Positions 9,230 through 17,536 are shown, counted from the stretch's first letter. The stretch: DNA of 64,000 nucleotides from Actinoplanes sp. NBC_00393 (GCF_036053395.1 NZ_CP107942.1:8326501-8390500); one strand, 5' to 3'. A program made the numbers and translations. Notes: generated by a model from the letters alone, not told the origin.

Positions 9230-9532
9230 GCGCCGCGGCGGCAGGCCCCCAGCTCCCTGTCGTAGGCGGCGACGCCGACGAGCAGCTGCGGGCCATCAAC
9301 GACCCGGGCTTCCGTGGTGCTGGGCATCCCGGCGTGACGGGTGCTCGCGGCGATCTCAGCCATGATCGGTTCCTCGCATCGTCTTGTGGCTGGCGGTCGT
9401 GCATCGGTCTCGGCATCTGGCCAGCAGTGCGGTGTGAGGCGCGGCACCGCGGTATCTGCAATTCGAGGTGATGCCCAATCTGTGTTGCTCCACAATCGCC
9501 TCTGCACGAGGCGAGAGGAATCCCTGTTTCAT

Positions 9533-9572
9533 GGGAATCGACGGGAATTTAAAAGGGAATCGGCGCGGGAAT
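9533..9572 (+). repeat. Four direct GGGAAT repeats, candidate operator
   Basis: GGGAAT occurs at 9533-9538, 9543-9548, 9555-9560 and 9567-9572, with spacings of 10, 12 and 12 bases, close to one helical turn. The repeats lie 170-209 bp upstream of the acetyltransferase ATG at 9363 (minus strand) and 142-181 bp upstream of the regulator start at 9714. The complementary motif ATTCCC recurs three times before folE at 16312-16339. The phasing and the recurrence suggest a protein-binding array. Nearby, an AAGGAGGT at 9599-9606 is not followed by an ATG or GTG at normal spacing. Confidence 0.5.
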
Positions 9573-9713
9573 TATGCGTTCTGAGCTGCGAAAACGTCAA
9601 GGAGGTCCGCTTCTGAGGGTCTGGCTGCGTTTCGGCGGTGGGTTACGATGCCGCCATTGCCGCTTCTCGTCGAGCGGCGCAATCGAATGCGGCGAAGCAG
9701 GGAAGGTCGCGTT

Positions 9714-10586
9714 GTGAACTTCAGCCCGTATGTGAATCGGCTTTGGCTTGCCGCGGCGATCCTCGATGCGCGCAAACAAGCTGGCTACACGACTGACAGG
9801 CTGTCGCAGGAGACCGGTATTCAGCGGCAGAAGATCAGTCACATCGAGACCGCCAATCGGCCAGTCGATCCTGCGGCCATCCGCCTCATCCTGGATGCCC
9901 TCGACGTTGCGGCAGCTAGCCACACCAAGATCATGCGAGCGGCTGAACGTTCCGCAGCGCAGGGCTGGTGGAAGCGCTATGACGACGAGATGGGCCCGCG
10001 ACAGGCACAGACCGCCGATCTGGAAGCCGGCGCCGCCACGATCTTCGAGTATCAGCCGTTCATCGTTCCCGGCCTTCTGCAGACGCCGGACTTCGCAAAG
10101 GCTCGTGCCGAAGCCGCTCACACCGCACGATCTCGCCGGTTCTCGACGGCCCGCGACTTGGAGGCTAGAACGACCCGCCAGGCGATCTTGTCAGGAGCCG
10201 CGGCTACACCCTATGAGGTGGTCATCGACGAGATAGCGCTGCTTCGGCGTTCGGTCACGGCCGAGATTATGCACCGGCAGATGGAGCACCTGATCGGCGC
10301 AGCGCTGAACCTGCGGGCGGTCACCGTCCGCGTCCTCCCGCTTGATACCGCCCTCACCTCCCGCCAACAGGCCCGCACCGCCTTTTCGTACTACACCTAC
10401 ACCGACCCCGACGACATCGAGATCGTCACCGTCGACACCAACATCGACGACATGATCCTCACCGAGCATGACCAGGTGAAGGTTTACGCCAGCCTGCGAT
10501 CCGAACTATGTCAAGACGCACTGAACGCGGCCGATTCCCTCGAACTCCTCACTGCCTTGGAGCAGGAGCACTTAACAAGGAGATAG
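9714..10586 (+). CDS. XRE-family transcriptional regulator with DUF5753 domain
   Basis: 290 residues from the GTG at 9714. Residues about 8-75 are an XRE helix-turn-helix (AAILDARKQAGYTTDRLSQETGIQRQKISHIE), and the rest matches DUF5753, which begins with WKRYDDEMGPRQAQTADLEAGAATIFEYQPFIVPGLLQT-type sequence. Regulators of this build are usually paired with a DUF397 protein, and one follows here 2 bp downstream. Such pairs control development or antibiotic genes in streptomycetes by opposing action. It is a candidate regulator of the plus-strand genes that follow. Confidence 0.9.
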   Translation: MNFSPYVNRLWLAAAILDARKQAGYTTDRLSQETGIQRQKISHIETANRPVDPAAIRLILDALDVAAASHTKIMRAAERSAAQGWWKRYDDEMGPRQAQTADLEAGAATIFEYQPFIVPGLLQTPDFAKARAEAAHTARSRRFSTARDLEARTTRQAILSGAAATPYEVVIDEIALLRRSVTAEIMHRQMEHLIGAALNLRAVTVRVLPLDTALTSRQQARTAFSYYTYTDPDDIEIVTVDTNIDDMILTEHDQVKVYASLRSELCQDALNAADSLELLTALEQEHLTRR

Positions 10587-10588
10587 CC

Positions 10589-10810
10589 ATGGAGCCCACT
10601 GCAGCAACGCCAGTCTCGCGCCCGATGGGGACGTGGTTCAAATCCCGGCGTTCAAACCCCGCATCCAATTGCGTCGAAGTTCGCTACCTCGCCGGCGGCC
10701 GGGTGGAGGTACGCAACTCCAAGCGTCCGGATGCCGGGTCGCTGATCTTCACCGACGAAGAGTTCGACGCTTGGGTCGGCGGAGCCAAGGACGGCGACTT
10801 CGACCGCTGA
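10589..10810 (+). CDS. DUF397-domain protein
   Basis: A 73-residue protein starting at the ATG at 10589 behind AAGGAGATA. It has the full DUF397 pattern: WFKSRRSNPASNCVEVRYL, then VEVRNSKRPDAGSLIFTDEEFDAWV. The start follows the XRE stop codon by 2 bp, so the two are translated together. In characterised actinomycete pairs the DUF397 partner binds and modulates its neighbouring XRE regulator; that role is inferred here from family and position. Confidence 0.92.
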   Translation: MEPTAATPVSRPMGTWFKSRRSNPASNCVEVRYLAGGRVEVRNSKRPDAGSLIFTDEEFDAWVGGAKDGDFDR

Positions 10811-10941
10811 CGCCAGCAGGAACGACCACACCGATGTGTGGCCTGCTCCGGCCGACGGCTTGCGGGTCTGGCAGGCCACTCATCACCATACGTATGCCTT
10901 GCTCGTAGCAGCCCCTACCCCGCGCGCAGGAAGAGACGGCG

Positions 10942-12504
10942 ATGCCCGAGTCGGACGCGGTACCGAACGAGCGGTTCCGGGAGGCACGCATCCGGCTGTT
11001 CGGCAGCAGACAGTCCCTCGCCGACGCCGTGAACCAGCTCGTCCCGGACGCCTACCGGATATCGGACAACGACATCGGCAAGATCGAACGTGGCCAGGTC
11101 ACCTGGCCGCGCCGACCACGTCGCGACGCATACCGGCAGACACTGCAGGCCGCCACGGACCAAGATCTCGGCTTTTTCGATCGTCGAGAGCAGCAGCCGG
11201 GTGCCGGACAGTCCCTGACGCGCCACGCGGCGGAAAACTTGGCTCTGCTGACCCAGCATCGGGTACCGACCAGCACGGGCGCCGTGCCGAAGCAGGTTGT
11301 CAATCAGCGGCTCGATGGTGAGATCCTGCGCAGAGCGCCTTGGGAGATCGCGCTGACCGAAACCCAAGGAGGACGGCTGTCGGCAGATGCGACGACTCAC
11401 GTGCTGGCAACCCCGGCCGGGCGAGCTCTGCCGGGGTTGGAGATACCCGCACAACTGCATCCCGCCGTACACAACGACAAGATCGTCGTCCAGATCCCCG
11501 CCGGGTACGCCGCCGACCCGTTCCTGCATCGACCCGGCAGAGCCCTGGTTGTCGGCCAGACACTCGCCGACGACCCGGGCGCCTACCTGCTCGACAGCCG
11601 ACACGCGCGTCGGATGCTGCGGGGCGCACCACCCGACGCCCGACTCATCGTGCCGTCCGCGTATCGGCTCGACGAGCTGACCTACGCGCTGCTGTGGGCC
11701 GTCGCGAACTTCGACGCCGAGCTGCTGGCCGATGACGCTGCTCTCGCCGCCGGCCTACGCGACGCCGCCAGCTACATCGCCTTGCGCCGATCAGCCGCCA
11801 GCCGCGACATCGCCGCCGACCTCAGCCCGGCCAGCTTCATGTGGCTCGGATCGCAGTTCTGCGCCGATCACATCCTGCGCCACGCGAGCGACCTAACTTC
11901 CCCACCTCTGTTCTGGACCCGGGAACAAAGCGGGGAGCAGGCCGCGGCCTGGCTACTGTTTACGCACAAGCACGACTATCTACGCGCAACCGCCACAACC
12001 GGCGGCGGGGCGACCCGAGTGTTCTGCGTACCCGAAGCCGCCGTGATCTCTTCGCCAGCCGGCGAACGCGCCCTACTGTTGCTGGCCGTCGCCTTGATGG
12101 AATCGCACGGCATCACCACGACAACCACCGACACCGCCGAACTGGCGGCCATTCCCGGCTTCGTCCTGGACCCCGAGAACACCGCCATCACCGCGACCTG
12201 GATCGGCGCCGACGGGATCTGGTACGTCGATGTCACCGACAACCACGGCACCCTGCGCGAATACACCGACGCAGCCGGACACGCCGCCCACCACTCGGTC
12301 ACCGCGGCACCGACACCGGCCCTGCGCCTGCGGCACCTGGCCGACTATCTCGACCTGGACTGGGCCTGGCTCAGCGTCCGTTGCCGGGAACTCGGCGCAG
12401 CCGGCACCAGCGGCATCGCACAACCCCGCAGCCGACTCTTGTCGCTCGACGGCGTCGACCGTGCGTGCCGATTCGTCGCAGCCTGCGCCGGCGACCGCGA
12501 TTAG
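10942..12504 (+). CDS. XRE-type regulator with a large uncharacterised C-terminal domain
   Basis: 520 residues from an ATG preceded by AGGAAGAGA. The N-terminal ~75 residues are a helix-turn-helix with the module IGKIERGQVTWPRRPRRDAY...ATDQDLGFF, shared with the proteins at 5369 and 14169. The remaining 430 residues are soluble and unrecognised; they contain an acidic LLWAVANFDAELLADDAALAAGLRDAASYIALRRSAASRD stretch, seen in many actinomycete HTH proteins, followed by a region that looks globular and may bind a ligand. The gene ends 38 bp before the asparaginase, with which it is probably co-transcribed. Confidence 0.72.
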   Translation: MPESDAVPNERFREARIRLFGSRQSLADAVNQLVPDAYRISDNDIGKIERGQVTWPRRPRRDAYRQTLQAATDQDLGFFDRREQQPGAGQSLTRHAAENLALLTQHRVPTSTGAVPKQVVNQRLDGEILRRAPWEIALTETQGGRLSADATTHVLATPAGRALPGLEIPAQLHPAVHNDKIVVQIPAGYAADPFLHRPGRALVVGQTLADDPGAYLLDSRHARRMLRGAPPDARLIVPSAYRLDELTYALLWAVANFDAELLADDAALAAGLRDAASYIALRRSAASRDIAADLSPASFMWLGSQFCADHILRHASDLTSPPLFWTREQSGEQAAAWLLFTHKHDYLRATATTGGGATRVFCVPEAAVISSPAGERALLLLAVALMESHGITTTTTDTAELAAIPGFVLDPENTAITATWIGADGIWYVDVTDNHGTLREYTDAAGHAAHHSVTAAPTPALRLRHLADYLDLDWAWLSVRCRELGAAGTSGIAQPRSRLLSLDGVDRACRFVAACAGDRD

Positions 12505-12542
12505 GCTACCCACGCAGCGCCCGACCGGAAGGACCCACAACG

Positions 12543-13616
12543 TTGTCCGAACCCGTCACACCGTCCCCGCGCCCGCGAGTCGTGGTCATCGGGCTCGGCG
12601 GCACCATCGCCATGACTCGAACCGGAGGTGGCGGCGTCACGCCCACCCTGTCGGCCCGTGACCTCATTGATGCCGTGCCCGGCCTCGCCGACACCGGAAT
12701 CGAGGTCCACGCGCTGTCTCTGCGCAACCGACCGGGTGCTTCACTGACCAGCGAGGACATCCTCGAACTCGCCGAGACGCTCACTCAGCACTTCGCTGAC
12801 GGTGTCACCGGTGCGGTCATCACCCAGGGCACCGACACCATCGAGGAAACGGCCTACCTTCTCGACCTGCTCCACACCGGCGCCCAACCGATCGTGGTCA
12901 CCGGCGCCATGCGCAACCCCACTTTGGCCGGCGCCGACGGAGCGGCCAACTTGCTCGCCGCGGTCACGGTCGCGGCATCTCCACAAGCCCGGGAGTTGGG
13001 CTGCGTCGTCGTACTCGCCGACGAGATCCACGCCGCCGCGCGGGTCCGCAAACGCCACAGCATGAGCACCGCCGCGTTCGTCTCACCCACCGGCGGCGTG
13101 CTCGGCTACCTCGCCGAGGGACAACCACGCATTCTCAACCAGCCCTCCCACCGCGCCGCCCTCGACCTACAGCAACTCCGGCGCCCGCTCCCACGCGTCG
13201 GAATTCACATCGCAACTTTCGGCGACGACGGCGCCCTGCTTCCCACCCTGGCAGGCGGACTCGACGGGCTCATCATCGCCGGATTCGGTGTCGGTCACGT
13301 CCCCGACACCTGGGTCACCCACCTGGAAGACGCCGCGAGCCGCATCCCGGTGGTCCTCGCCTCCCGCACCGGAGCCGGTTTCACCGCTACCAGCACCTAC
13401 GGATTCCCGGGATCGGAACGTGACCTACTCAGCCGTGGCCTCATCCCCGCTGGAATCCTCGATCCGTACAAAGCACGCCTGCTATTGCAGCTGACATTGG
13501 CTTCCACCAGCAGCCACGCTGATGCCGTGGCCGCGTTCACCGCCATGAGCCGGACAGACCGCACGCCGCCGTTGACCGGCGCAGCCGCTCCTCACCGGGA
13601 ACCGGTGTCGAGATGA
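12543..13616 (+). CDS. Asparaginase-family amidohydrolase
   Basis: 357 residues from the TTG at 12543, with GGAAGG upstream. The two asparaginase threonine motifs are present: GLGGTIAMT (nucleophile Thr about residue 21) and ITQGTDTIEETAY (TDT triad about residue 100), followed by VVTGAMRNPTLAGADGAANL. It should hydrolyse L-asparagine, or a related amide, to the acid and ammonia in the cytoplasm; no signal peptide is seen. Its stop codon overlaps the next start (ATGA). Placement among regulator genes upstream of the deazapurine operon leaves a different amide substrate possible. Confidence 0.88.
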   Translation: MSEPVTPSPRPRVVVIGLGGTIAMTRTGGGGVTPTLSARDLIDAVPGLADTGIEVHALSLRNRPGASLTSEDILELAETLTQHFADGVTGAVITQGTDTIEETAYLLDLLHTGAQPIVVTGAMRNPTLAGADGAANLLAAVTVAASPQARELGCVVVLADEIHAAARVRKRHSMSTAAFVSPTGGVLGYLAEGQPRILNQPSHRAALDLQQLRRPLPRVGIHIATFGDDGALLPTLAGGLDGLIIAGFGVGHVPDTWVTHLEDAASRIPVVLASRTGAGFTATSTYGFPGSERDLLSRGLIPAGILDPYKARLLLQLTLASTSSHADAVAAFTAMSRTDRTPPLTGAAAPHREPVSR

Positions 13617-14071
13617 CCCGCAGCTGGCAGGCTACCCCCGGCCGGACCATCGTCGCGGTCTTCGACCACGGCGCCGACTTCTATACCGCTCTCCATCAGG
13701 TATGCACCGAGCACGGAATCCGTCAGGGCTATATCCCCACATTTATTGCCGGCTTCGCCACCGCTGACCTGGTGGGCACCTGCGAGCGCCTCGAGGATCC
13801 GCAGGCCCCAATATGGTCGAGAGTGCAGCTGTCCAACGTCGAAGCCGTCGGCGGCGGCACCCTGGCTTGGGACGAAGGTGCAGAACGTGTAGCGCCACAC
13901 ATCCACGTAGCCGTGGGACTTAAAGAACACAGCGCTACCGGGCACACCAGCCACCTGCTCGGCGCAACCGTGCAGTTCCTCACGGAAATGGTCATCGTTG
14001 AGGTGGCAGAGCCCTTGATGTTCCGGCGCAAGCAACCCGATCTCTACAACGTGCCACTCCTGCGTATTTGA
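13613..14071 (+). CDS. PPC/DUF296-domain protein
   Basis: 152 residues, overlapping the asparaginase gene by 4 bp. The sequence has the PPC (DUF296) pattern: FDHGADFYTALHQVCTEHGI at the N-terminus, a glycine-rich core strand, then HIHVAVGLKEHSATGHTSHLL with the conserved His and Gly-His residues, and TVQFLTEMVIVEV near the end. Bacterial members are small trimeric proteins, some with an AT-hook for DNA binding; no AT-hook is visible here. The function of stand-alone bacterial members is unclear. Coupling to the asparaginase suggests a joint role. Confidence 0.85.
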   Translation: MTRSWQATPGRTIVAVFDHGADFYTALHQVCTEHGIRQGYIPTFIAGFATADLVGTCERLEDPQAPIWSRVQLSNVEAVGGGTLAWDEGAERVAPHIHVAVGLKEHSATGHTSHLLGATVQFLTEMVIVEVAEPLMFRRKQPDLYNVPLLRI

Positions 14072-14168
14072 GCGTCGGAACTCTTGCTCAGCGGGTTGTG
14101 CGGTTCGCGTGGTCTTTGGGACCATTTCCGGACTGTGACCGACGTCATCCGGACCGGGAAGGAGCGGC

Positions 14169-15446
14169 GTGGCGCGAACCGACCCTCAACGGAATGAACG
14201 GTTCCGCGTGGCACGCGCACGCCTCCGGCTCACGCGGCAAGAAGTCGCAGACGCGGCAAACCAGTCCCTGACGCCTCGTCACTCCTTGAACGACAACGAT
14301 ATCGGCAAGATCGAAAGGGGCGTGGTTACCTGGCCAGGATCCGAACGTCGCGCAGCGCTTAAGAAGGTTCTCGGCGCTGCAACCGACGCAGAGCTGGGTT
14401 TTGTCAACTCACGTGCAATCTTCACTGAATCGGGGGCTACCGAACAGCGCATTGAGCATCTTGCTCTTCCGGCAGATTTCCTCTCGGCTGCACGATTCGA
14501 TGAAATTGGCGTACCGGAAGGGACTGATCCGCTTGCAGCCTTCGCTGCTGGCGGGCCTGTGAGCGGACCATGGCTGGTCTTGCTGGACAACCTCGCGGCA
14601 ATAGCTGAAAACCTGGGGTGGAACGCGGTCCGGCCGTTGGCAGCCAAGCAGATGCAGAGCCTGGAAGCACTTCGCCGTCAGGATTCCGCGTTGGCAGAAC
14701 CCCTCGCCGTCGCGGATGCCCGATGGTCGGAGTTCATGAGCTGGATCTGCGCAAACAACGGCGTTCCCGGCGATGATTGGCTGCGCCGAGCCCACCACCG
14801 CGCGGAAGCCGCCGGCGACGCCGTGGTAACGGCGTACGTGCTCATGAGGCAGAGCCAGCAAGCGCTCGACGCCGGCGATCCCACCTCCGCGGTCGCCTTA
14901 TCTCGCAAAGCGCTGCGATACGGCCCCCTACCGACTCGCACTCAAGCGCTGTGCCTGACGAGGTTGGCCGAAGGGCTGGCACTGGCTGGCAACGAGTCAG
15001 GTCTGGAGGCTCTGGAGATCGCCCACCACAACGTGAAAGCCGCTTCGACCTCGCCTGAGGACCACATCTCCCGACACTGCGACACGCGGTACATCGACGG
15101 GATCCGGGCACGGTGTCACTACCTGCTGGGAAACCATCACGAAGCAACGGCACTCCTGACGGATGTCCTGGCGGACGAGCAGCCGGCAGGATCTATTGAC
15201 CGCGGGATCTGGTACGCCTACTTCGCAGAAACGCAGGCGCCACGCCACCCCGAGAAGAGCGCTGAGGCAGGGTTGAAGGCGCTGGCACTGTCACGAGCGG
15301 CGGATTCCGCCCGGGTCACGCAAGCTCTGCTCACCGTCGCTGTGACGTTGAGAGCACATCGTGGACTTGACCTCGTCGACAGGTTCCTCCAACAGCACAG
15401 CGCGGCCGTTGCCGCCCAACTGTCAGTATCGGAATCATGGACTTGA
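14169..15446 (+). CDS. XRE-type regulator with TPR-like C-terminal domain
   Basis: 425 residues starting at a GTG behind GGGAAGGAG. The first ~75 residues form a helix-turn-helix (VARARLRLTRQEVADAANQS) ending in the shared module IGKIERGVVTWPGSERRAALKKVLGAATDAELGF. The rest is all-helical with repeating Ala/Leu-rich pairs, as in the tetratricopeptide-type C-termini of many actinomycete regulators, which bind peptides or small ligands. It overlaps the creatininase start by 10 bp and so is the first gene directly tied to the deazapurine operon, of which it is a likely pathway regulator. Confidence 0.82.
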   Translation: MARTDPQRNERFRVARARLRLTRQEVADAANQSLTPRHSLNDNDIGKIERGVVTWPGSERRAALKKVLGAATDAELGFVNSRAIFTESGATEQRIEHLALPADFLSAARFDEIGVPEGTDPLAAFAAGGPVSGPWLVLLDNLAAIAENLGWNAVRPLAAKQMQSLEALRRQDSALAEPLAVADARWSEFMSWICANNGVPGDDWLRRAHHRAEAAGDAVVTAYVLMRQSQQALDAGDPTSAVALSRKALRYGPLPTRTQALCLTRLAEGLALAGNESGLEALEIAHHNVKAASTSPEDHISRHCDTRYIDGIRARCHYLLGNHHEATALLTDVLADEQPAGSIDRGIWYAYFAETQAPRHPEKSAEAGLKALALSRAADSARVTQALLTVAVTLRAHRGLDLVDRFLQQHSAAVAAQLSVSESWT

Positions 15447-16150
15447 TCACCCTCGCCACCACGGCGGACATCCGGGACCGCCGGCCAGAAATCGCTCTTC
15501 TGCCCGTCGGCAGTTTCGAGCAGCACGGCCGGCACCTTCCCCTTGCCACCGACACGATCGTCGCCTCAGCCATAGCCGATGGCCTGGCAGCGGTGTACAA
15601 CGTGTTCGTGCTACCCCCCATCACCATGTCGTGCTCGCACGAGCACGCTGCATGGCCAGGGACCATCAGCTTGAGCCACCGCACCGTCAGTGCGGTCATC
15701 GAGGACGTGGTGGTCAGCCTCACCGCTCAGGGCATCGGCAAAATGGCGATCATCAGCGGTCACGGTGGCAACTATTTCCTCAGCAACGTAGTCCAGTCCG
15801 CGAACGCGGTGACGCCCAAGTCCATGACTCTGTTTCCGAGCCGAGATGACTGGCGGAAGGCACGTCAGGATGCCGAACTCGAGACGAACGACCATGAAGA
15901 CATGCACGCCGGCGAACTCGAGGTGTCCATCCTGCAAGCAGTCGCGCCGGGAGCCCTGCGTGACGGCTTCGACTCCGCCGATCATCAGGCGAACGCGCGG
16001 CCTCACTTGTTGATCGAAGGCATGGCCGCCTACACGAGCAGCGGTGTGATCGGCCGCCCCTCCGCCGGGACAGCGGAAAAAGGCAAGGCGATTCTGGGCA
16101 GCCTCGTGACCTCTTTCGGTGAGCACCTGCGCCAGCTGACCGTATCGTGA
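15437..16150 (+). CDS. Creatininase-family metal-dependent amidohydrolase
   Basis: 237 residues with the creatininase fold signatures: LLPVGSFEQHGRHLPLATDT (metal ligands Glu28, His30 or His33, Asp39), SCSHEHAAWPGTISLS, GHGGNYF and an acidic HEDMHAGELE helix that supplies a further Glu. Family members hydrolyse cyclic or linear amides with zinc or manganese. They include creatininase, the FAPy deformylase ArfB of archaeal riboflavin/F420 synthesis, and MftE of mycofactocin synthesis. The start overlaps the regulator gene, and folE lies 360 bp on. A role on a GTP-derived formamide or on a peptide amide is equally open. Confidence 0.85.
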   Translation: MDLITLATTADIRDRRPEIALLPVGSFEQHGRHLPLATDTIVASAIADGLAAVYNVFVLPPITMSCSHEHAAWPGTISLSHRTVSAVIEDVVVSLTAQGIGKMAIISGHGGNYFLSNVVQSANAVTPKSMTLFPSRDDWRKARQDAELETNDHEDMHAGELEVSILQAVAPGALRDGFDSADHQANARPHLLIEGMAAYTSSGVIGRPSAGTAEKGKAILGSLVTSFGEHLRQLTVS

Positions 16151-16311
16151 CGGCCGGCTCGGTCGAAATCCCCTGCGTCGACACGCCGAACTGCCGTCAA
16201 GACCGCCGTCGGCCGAGCGCCGAAGGATGCCGAACAGATCGATATTTATGATCACCATGCGGTCCGACCGCTGCCGTGTTTCTGCAGTTCACGATGAACT
16301 TCGCCGTGTAG

Positions 16312-16339
16312 ATTCCCCATAGATTCCCACCAAATTCCC
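16312..16339 (+). repeat. Three direct ATTCCC repeats before the folE operon
   Basis: ATTCCC is at 16312-16317, 16323-16328 and 16334-16339, exactly 11 bases apart, one helical turn. It is the reverse complement of the GGGAAT array at 9533-9572. The array lies 53-80 bp upstream of the small ORF at 16392 and 172-199 bp upstream of the folE start. That position and phasing fit an operator or activator site for the cluster. Which regulator binds cannot be read from the sequence. Confidence 0.5.
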
Positions 16340-16391
16340 CCTTGGATGGCGTTCCCGCCCTCGTCCGGTTGCCGGATGGTGGAGGAACACA

Positions 16392-16496
16392 ATGGCGATC
16401 GATGGCCGCCCGAAGAGCCGGCGTAGGTGCGCTGAGGTGCACGACGCGGCCAGAAGCGATCCGTCGTCAGGGTGTAACAGGCACGCCCATCCATAG
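16392..16496 (+). CDS. Candidate small ORF (34 residues) leading the deazapurine operon
   Basis: An ATG at 16392 follows GGTGGAGGA with good spacing and opens 34 codons ending 14 bp before the folE GTG, with the folE ribosome site (AGGAGG) right after its stop. The peptide starts MAIDGRPKSRRRCAEV and ends in GCNRHAHP; it is basic, with two Cys and several His. It could be a leader peptide coupling folE translation, a small regulator, or a precursor peptide for the radical-SAM enzyme. No family is recognisable, and a chance frame cannot be excluded. Confidence 0.4.
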   Translation: MAIDGRPKSRRRCAEVHDAARSDPSSGCNRHAHP

Positions 16497-16510
16497 GAGG
16501 TCGTACAGCC

Positions 16511-17119
16511 GTGACGTCACCAGCGCTATCCCTCGACGCGGTTACGGACAACGGCCGCGTCGCTTCTCGCCCGGTGGATCTAGAGGGCGCGACGGCCGCT
16601 GCGGCTCAACTGCTCTCCGCTCTCGGCCTGGACATGGACAGCGACCATCGCCGAGACACTCCCGCCCGGATGGCTCGCGCGCTGACCGAGATGCTGAAGG
16701 CCCCGTCGTTCGAGCCGACCACCTTCGATAACGCGGGCGGCTACGACGAGCTCGTGGTCGTGGATCGGATCCCGTTCTTCAGCCTCTGCGAACACCACGT
16801 GCTGCCGTTCATCGGCGAGGCCACGATCGCCTACGCCCCGAAGGACCGCATCGTCGGGTTGTCGAAGCTGGCGTGGGTCGTTCAGCTGTATGCCCGACGG
16901 CTGCAGACCCAGGAAGCCATGACGCAGCAGATCGCGGACTGGCTGGTGGAGCAATTGGAGCCGAAGGGGGTCGGTGTCCGCCTTCGTGCCGAGCACCTGT
17001 GCATGAGCCTGCGCGGCGCCCGGGCCATCGGTGCAGTCACCGACACCACGACCAACAGAGGAGTTCTGGCTGACGACCCGGCCCGCCGGGAGGAATGGCA
17101 GCGCCGGCTGTCGTCGTAG
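16511..17119 (+). CDS. folE: GTP cyclohydrolase I
   Basis: 202 residues from the GTG at 16511 behind AGGAGG. This zinc enzyme opens GTP to 7,8-dihydroneopterin triphosphate plus formate. The zinc ligands are visible in SLCEHHVLPF (Cys93, His96) and HLCMSLRGAR (Cys163), along with the TQEAMTQQIADWL helix and VGLSKLAWVV. Length matches family I enzymes after loss of part of the variable N-terminus. It is the first enzyme of folate synthesis, but standing directly before queD and queE it more likely feeds deazaguanine synthesis, with the folate copy elsewhere in the genome. Confidence 0.96.
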   Translation: MTSPALSLDAVTDNGRVASRPVDLEGATAAAAQLLSALGLDMDSDHRRDTPARMARALTEMLKAPSFEPTTFDNAGGYDELVVVDRIPFFSLCEHHVLPFIGEATIAYAPKDRIVGLSKLAWVVQLYARRLQTQEAMTQQIADWLVEQLEPKGVGVRLRAEHLCMSLRGARAIGAVTDTTTNRGVLADDPARREEWQRRLSS

Positions 17120-17152
17120 CCCATCACCTCTTTCAGGACGAGGAGCACCTCC

Positions 17153-17536
17153 GTGGGACACAGGATCGGCAAACGCTTCACCTTCGAGGCTAGCCACCAG
17201 CTGCCGGGACTCCCCGACGGCCACAAGTGCGGTCGCCTGCACGGGCACAGCTACACCGTCGAGGTCACGCTCGTCGCTGAGGACCTTGTCGAGCCGGGTT
17301 TCGTGACCGACTTCGGTGACCTGGCGCCGTTCAAGGAGCACCTGGCCGAAGCGTTTGATCACCGCCATCTCAACGAAGTCATGACGGTGGCGCCGACCAG
17401 CGAGAACCTCGCCGCGGTCTTGGCGCAGTGGTTCATCACAGAACTCGAGCCCGCCATTCCCGGCAGGCTGTTCGCCCTCCGTGTCAGCGAGACTGCATCC
17501 TCGTGGGCCGAATTCCGGCCGGAGAGAGCAGCATGA
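17153..17536 (+). CDS. queD: 6-carboxy-5,6,7,8-tetrahydropterin synthase (QueD)
   Basis: 127 residues from the GTG at 17153. It converts dihydroneopterin triphosphate to 6-carboxytetrahydropterin. The zinc histidines are in FEASHQLPG (His15) and RLHGHSY (His30, His32), and the catalytic Cys26 in GHKCGRLHGH is the mark of QueD rather than of pyruvoyl-tetrahydropterin synthase. The usual downstream parts, VTDFGDLAPFKEHL, the FDHRHLNE loop with its His pair, and the APTSENLA motif, are all present. Its stop overlaps the queE ATG, so the pair is translationally coupled. Confidence 0.95.
   Translation: MGHRIGKRFTFEASHQLPGLPDGHKCGRLHGHSYTVEVTLVAEDLVEPGFVTDFGDLAPFKEHLAEAFDHRHLNEVMTVAPTSENLAAVLAQWFITELEPAIPGRLFALRVSETASSWAEFRPERAA

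Noticed and set aside
16151..16510. A preQ1-type riboswitch before folE
   Set aside because: No conserved aptamer core could be recognised; the repeats seen there look like protein-binding sites.
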